A DNA stretch of 64,000 nucleotides, from assembly GCA_017398765.1 (NCBI GenBank), contig JAFQEY010000001.1:31531-95530 (forward strand), written 5' to 3'. Source of the DNA: Akkermansia sp. (lineage in GTDB: Bacteria > Verrucomicrobiota > Verrucomicrobiia > Verrucomicrobiales > Akkermansiaceae). The notes beneath the pieces were generated by a model. That model had not been told where the DNA came from, made no database searches, and was given only the letters and a program-made list of their open reading frames with translations. Made by a program: the position numbers and the translations under genes. Below are positions 61,041 through 64,000 of the stretch, in pieces; position 1 is the first letter of the stretch, and the number at the start of each line of letters is the position of its first letter.

Positions 61041-62387
61041 ATGAATCGACACGCTGAACAACAACTGCTGAAGTGGAAGGAAAGTTCGTCCCGAAAGCCG
61101 CTGCTCATCATGGGCGCGCGGCAGGTGGGGAAGACTTGGCTCATGCAGGAATTCGGAAGAAAATACTACAGCGATGTGGCGTATATCAGTTTTGACAGTA
61201 ATGAGAACATGCGTCTGGTCTTTGAAAGCGGCTTCGATGTAAAGCGGATTCTTCTCATGCTGCAGGCAGAAACAGCAAAGAGCATTCATCCGGAGAAAAC
61301 CCTGATTATTTTCGATGAAGTGCAGGAGTGCCCCCGAGCCCTGACTGCCTTGAAATATTTCTGCGAAAATGCCCGCGAATACCACATCATAGCGGCCGGT
61401 TCTCTGCTGGGGCTCCAGGTAAACAGCGGAAGCGGCTTCCCGGTGGGGAAAGTAGATATGATAAACCTTTACCCCATGACCTTCTCCGAATTTCTGGAAG
61501 CCGAAGGGCAGCAAAATCTGGCACAACTGGCAGAGAGCATTGACCTGAGCATGGTAAATGCATTTGCTGCACGGTTTGCAGATTTACTCAAGCAATACTA
61601 CTTTGTCGGCGGCATGCCCGAAGCGGTATCAACCTTTGTTCGGACGCATGATTTTTCTGCCGTGAGAAAAGTACATCAGGCGCTTCTGGCAGGATACCGC
61701 AAAGATTTCAGCAAACACGCGCCGAAGGAACTTTCTCCGAGACTCTCTCAAATATGGAACTCCATCCCGCAGCAGCTGGCACGTGAGAACAAAAAATTCA
61801 TCTGCAAAGATGTAGCCCCCGGTCTGCGAATGCGAGATATGGAATGTGCCCTGCAATGGCTGACAGATGCAGGACTCATCCACATAGTACACCGTCTCAC
61901 CAAGCCGGCATTCCCCCCGGCTGCCTACAGAGACAAAGTATTCAAAGTATTCTTCGCAGATGTGGGGCTTCTGGCAGCCATGGCAGATTTACAGGCGCAA
62001 ACGATTCTCGAAGGTAATCGTATATTCACCGAATTCAAAGGAGCTCTTGCAGAACAATATGTTCAGCAAGAACTCAGAGCCTCCGGTGAAAAAGAACTCT
62101 TCTACTGGTCCTCCAACCAGTCAGACGTAGAGATTGATTTCGTCTTCAGTAGTGGGGCAGCAATCATCCCGATTGAGGTAAAGGCAGAAATCAACCTCCG
62201 CGCCAAAAGTCTGTTCACCTTCTGTCGCAAGCAGCAAGTAAAGCTCGCGATGCGAACCTCCATGGCTCCTTTCGCCGTGAACACAATTCCCGGCAAAACG
62301 GAAGACGACAACTTAACCCTGCTCGATATCCCACTTTACGCCATCGAACAAGCCTACGCACTTTGCGAAAAATGGCAGCAATCGTAA
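61041..62387 (+). CDS. DUF4143-type ATPase (AAA domain with PD-(D/E)XK-like C-terminus)
   Basis: A 448-residue protein of the abundant family of ATPases with AAA_14 and DUF4143 domains. Walker A is GARQVGKTWL (residues 26-35), Walker B IIFDEVQE, and the sensor region HIIAAGSLLG. The second half has the DUF4143 helices and ends with a nuclease-like fold: ELRASGEKELFYWSSNQSDVEIDFVF, then PIEVKAE, giving the E-D-ExK pattern of PD-(D/E)XK enzymes. The role is unknown; such genes are multicopy and variable. It is driven by the promoter at the end of repeat copy 1 and is followed by copy 2. Confidence 0.88.
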   Translation: MNRHAEQQLLKWKESSSRKPLLIMGARQVGKTWLMQEFGRKYYSDVAYISFDSNENMRLVFESGFDVKRILLMLQAETAKSIHPEKTLIIFDEVQECPRALTALKYFCENAREYHIIAAGSLLGLQVNSGSGFPVGKVDMINLYPMTFSEFLEAEGQQNLAQLAESIDLSMVNAFAARFADLLKQYYFVGGMPEAVSTFVRTHDFSAVRKVHQALLAGYRKDFSKHAPKELSPRLSQIWNSIPQQLARENKKFICKDVAPGLRMRDMECALQWLTDAGLIHIVHRLTKPAFPPAAYRDKVFKVFFADVGLLAAMADLQAQTILEGNRIFTEFKGALAEQYVQQELRASGEKELFYWSSNQSDVEIDFVFSSGAAIIPIEVKAEINLRAKSLFTFCRKQQVKLAMRTSMAPFAVNTIPGKTEDDNLTLLDIPLYAIEQAYALCEKWQQS

Positions 62388-62489
62388 TCGCTCTTCCCAC
62401 CGCCGTCCTCCGCGACAAAATCAAAGCCCTGCGCAGCGAATGAGGCGGGGCTGCCCCCCTGCTCCCCTCGGCGCAAAAATTCGCCCCCT

Positions 62490-62693
62490 GGCAGCGCTAT
62501 TCCCGAAATTCGGGAATACAAGACTCCCGATTTTCGGGAATCTGCACGCCATTGTTCCCGATTTTCACCCCCTCAAGTCCCTAAAATGAGGTCAAAACGC
62601 CCCAAGTTCGTCCGAATTTTGTGGTTAAAACAGGAAAAGATCGTCCAAATTTTGCAAATTAGTGTTGATAATGAGTGAGAAATGAATTATACC
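62490..62693 (+). repeat. Regulatory repeat block, copy 2 (two 33-bp iterons plus orphan promoter)
   Basis: Nearly identical to 60785-61021 but one 33-bp unit shorter (204 against 237 bp). Iterons start at 62606 and 62639. The promoter TTGATA (62665-62670)-17-TATACC (62688-62693) points right, yet no plus-strand gene follows: it faces the 3' end of the KAP gene, which is on the opposite strand. Confidence 0.85.
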
Positions 62694-62713
62694 CGAATCT
62701 ATTTCATGTAGCA

Positions 62714-64000
62714 TCACCTCATAAAAGTAGCATATGAAAGCCATACGTCTATCACTTCCCCTCCCGCCTTAATTGCATCTGGGTAATCGAAATCACCAAG
62801 TGAACCTAGAATCTTTGCTTTATCATTGCTTGTTTTAGCAAAGAAATAATCCAATACAAGGCTAATGTATTTGATACACGGGAATTTTTTCTCGATATCA
62901 TGTTGAGCAGTACCATCTTCTCCACCAATAGCAATAATAACGTGAAAAGCATTGGTTTCTTTCGATAGTATTTGCATGGCTAATCCATGCTCAAAACAGA
63001 GGAGATAAGCGAGGAAACAGACAAGACAAGCAACAACGTCATTTCCGGCAGCATAATCGTGCCTATATCTTTCTGGTATTGTAGATTGAATAAATCTCAT
63101 CGAATTAACGAGTTTCTCTATTTCTCTCAACTGGAGTCCTTTTTTATCAATAATATATGAAACAAATTGTCCTAACAATTCATTGCTTTGCCAGCAGCGC
63201 TCCCCTCCTTTCTTCAACAACTCGTAAAAATAATGATATGAACACAATTCTGAATGACGCAAAGGGCCGCTAATGATGTTTCTCGGAAGTTGAAAATCGG
63301 TTTTAATGTATTTAGACAAGTAGATTTCAGCCTCTTCGCCATCCAAACCGTATAAATGCGTAATAGCACTACACATGGACATCTTATTCATGACCAGAAC
63401 AAACTTGCATTCTGCAGAGTCAAAAAGATGCTTGATACACTCAATCATCTTCAAGGCAAAATCCGGTCGACACCTATCTAATTCATCGATGATAACAATA
63501 AGTGTTTGTGTTTCTCCTTTAGCTAACTGTATTATTGAGCGCGCTGCCTCCATGCGCATTCTCTCATTCCCTGCAGTTTTCAAAAAATCATCGAACTGAT
63601 GCACAATCGTACTCCTTGTATCAAGGTGTTTCACACCAGCTACAGCATCTTCTACTACTTGTTTCAAGTCAACTCCTGCCTTATTTTCTAAACATTGTCT
63701 AAAAACACTCCAAGCACCTCCGACTAACGCACCATAACATAAAGTAAAGGCTTGTTTCCCAAATTCTTCTCTACTTTCTTGTGGAATAGAATCGTATAAG
63801 GCGGCAGCAAACATGGGGAGAGGCTCAGAAGCAAAATCAGAAGTTGCCGCATTCCAATAGATACATTTTACACGAGTTATATATTCCTTACGAAAGCAAT
63901 TGCGCATTCTTTTGGCATGAGTCGTTTTTCCACATCCCCAAGCTCCGTCCAAAACGACAGGGGAAATAACGTCCGCAGGAGTTTCTACAATATATTTACA
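62714..64000 (-). CDS. KAP family P-loop NTPase, partial (5' end outside the window)
   Basis: The reading frame is open to the right edge, so the start lies beyond position 64000; at least 428 residues are inside. Walker A is GAWGCGKTTHAKRM near the edge, and Walker B is LIVIIDELDRCRPDFALKMIECIKHLF, the KAP hallmark. The usual inserted membrane helices between them may correspond to the segment around LCYGALVGGAWSVF, and another hydrophobic stretch is ACLVCFLAYLLCF. KAP proteins are membrane-linked NTPases, some of them phage exclusion factors such as PifA. The gene is much AT-richer than the rest of the window, which suggests recent acquisition. Confidence 0.85.
   Translation of the reverse strand, partial: CKYIVETPADVISPVVLDGAWGCGKTTHAKRMRNCFRKEYITRVKCIYWNAATSDFASEPLPMFAAALYDSIPQESREEFGKQAFTLCYGALVGGAWSVFRQCLENKAGVDLKQVVEDAVAGVKHLDTRSTIVHQFDDFLKTAGNERMRMEAARSIIQLAKGETQTLIVIIDELDRCRPDFALKMIECIKHLFDSAECKFVLVMNKMSMCSAITHLYGLDGEEAEIYLSKYIKTDFQLPRNIISGPLRHSELCSYHYFYELLKKGGERCWQSNELLGQFVSYIIDKKGLQLREIEKLVNSMRFIQSTIPERYRHDYAAGNDVVACLVCFLAYLLCFEHGLAMQILSKETNAFHVIIAIGGEDGTAQHDIEKKFPCIKYISLVLDYFFAKTSNDKAKILGSLGDFDYPDAIKAGGEVIDVWLSYATFMR

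Noticed and set aside
62372..62443. 23-codon plus-strand frame overlapping the end of the DUF4143-type ATPase gene
   Set aside because: Very short, no ribosome site, and no recognised similarity; could be the remnant of a deleted gene but cannot be shown.

Overview
The window looks like a chromosomal segment of a Gram-negative, host-associated Verrucomicrobiota bacterium, most likely an Akkermansia relative. The evidence is a PEP-CTERM protein (VPEP motif, hydrophobic stretch, Arg-rich tail), a chlamydia-type polymorphic outer-membrane autotransporter (a family common in the PVC group), LpxB (so lipid A), a TRL-like lipoprotein, a rubredoxin-rubrerythrin, and secreted glycan-active enzymes. 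Coding sequence is GC-rich; intergenic DNA and the last 1.3 kb are clearly AT-richer. The assignment rests on protein recognition only; there is no rRNA or tRNA gene here.

Layout. 0-3 kb: a membrane protein, an AmgK-like sugar kinase and a CHASE2-like membrane protein in one tight group, facing an aspartic-protease-fold lipoprotein. 3.9-12 kb: pgi, an NhaC antiporter, a secreted unknown, an alpha/beta-hydrolase-fold protein with an altered nucleophile, a copper P-type ATPase with a metal-binding domain at each end, and a MutT-like Nudix enzyme. 12-15 kb: a PUR-domain nucleic-acid-binding protein, then a GT4 glucan synthase-like enzyme and a GH57 enzyme (storage glucan). 15.5-19 kb: a saccharopine/carboxynorspermidine dehydrogenase, rubrerythrin with a PerR-like box, and a secreted HExxH protein. 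19-24.4 kb: a compact operon of parvulin isomerase, aroA, dnaG and rpoN. 24.6-27.7 kb: a patch with small phage-like genes, one interrupted by an in-frame TAG, around a PatB-type lyase. 27.7-32.1 kb: DedA, lpxB and the grpE-dnaJ-rsmE operon. 32.3-37.2 kb: two GT4 transferases, wecB and argG. 37.3-44.7 kb: a Ser/Thr kinase with its partner, a ROK-like protein, a TonB-ExbB-ExbD operon and purN. 44.8-50.2 kb: the autotransporter, a TRL-like lipoprotein enclosed by two related palindromes, and a tyrosine recombinase. 50.2-60.4 kb: htpG, a clan GH-D-like glycosidase with a poly-lysine tail, rseP, and a giant SGNH esterase with PEP-CTERM. 60.4-64 kb: an accessory zone with a gene remnant, a duplicated regulatory block with 33-bp iterons, a DUF4143-type ATPase, and a KAP NTPase running off the right edge.

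Two threads stand out. First, many genes have a good sigma-70 promoter whose -10 hexamer lies only 6-14 nt before the start codon (in four cases exactly 6 nt), which implies leaderless or almost leaderless mRNAs. Second, a tyrosine recombinase sits beside two palindromes that share a 17-bp core in opposite orientation around a lipoprotein gene, next to a surface autotransporter gene. That is the arrangement expected of an invertible DNA switch. Start codons below were moved from the longest frame where a promoter, terminator or family length argued for it; each entry says so.
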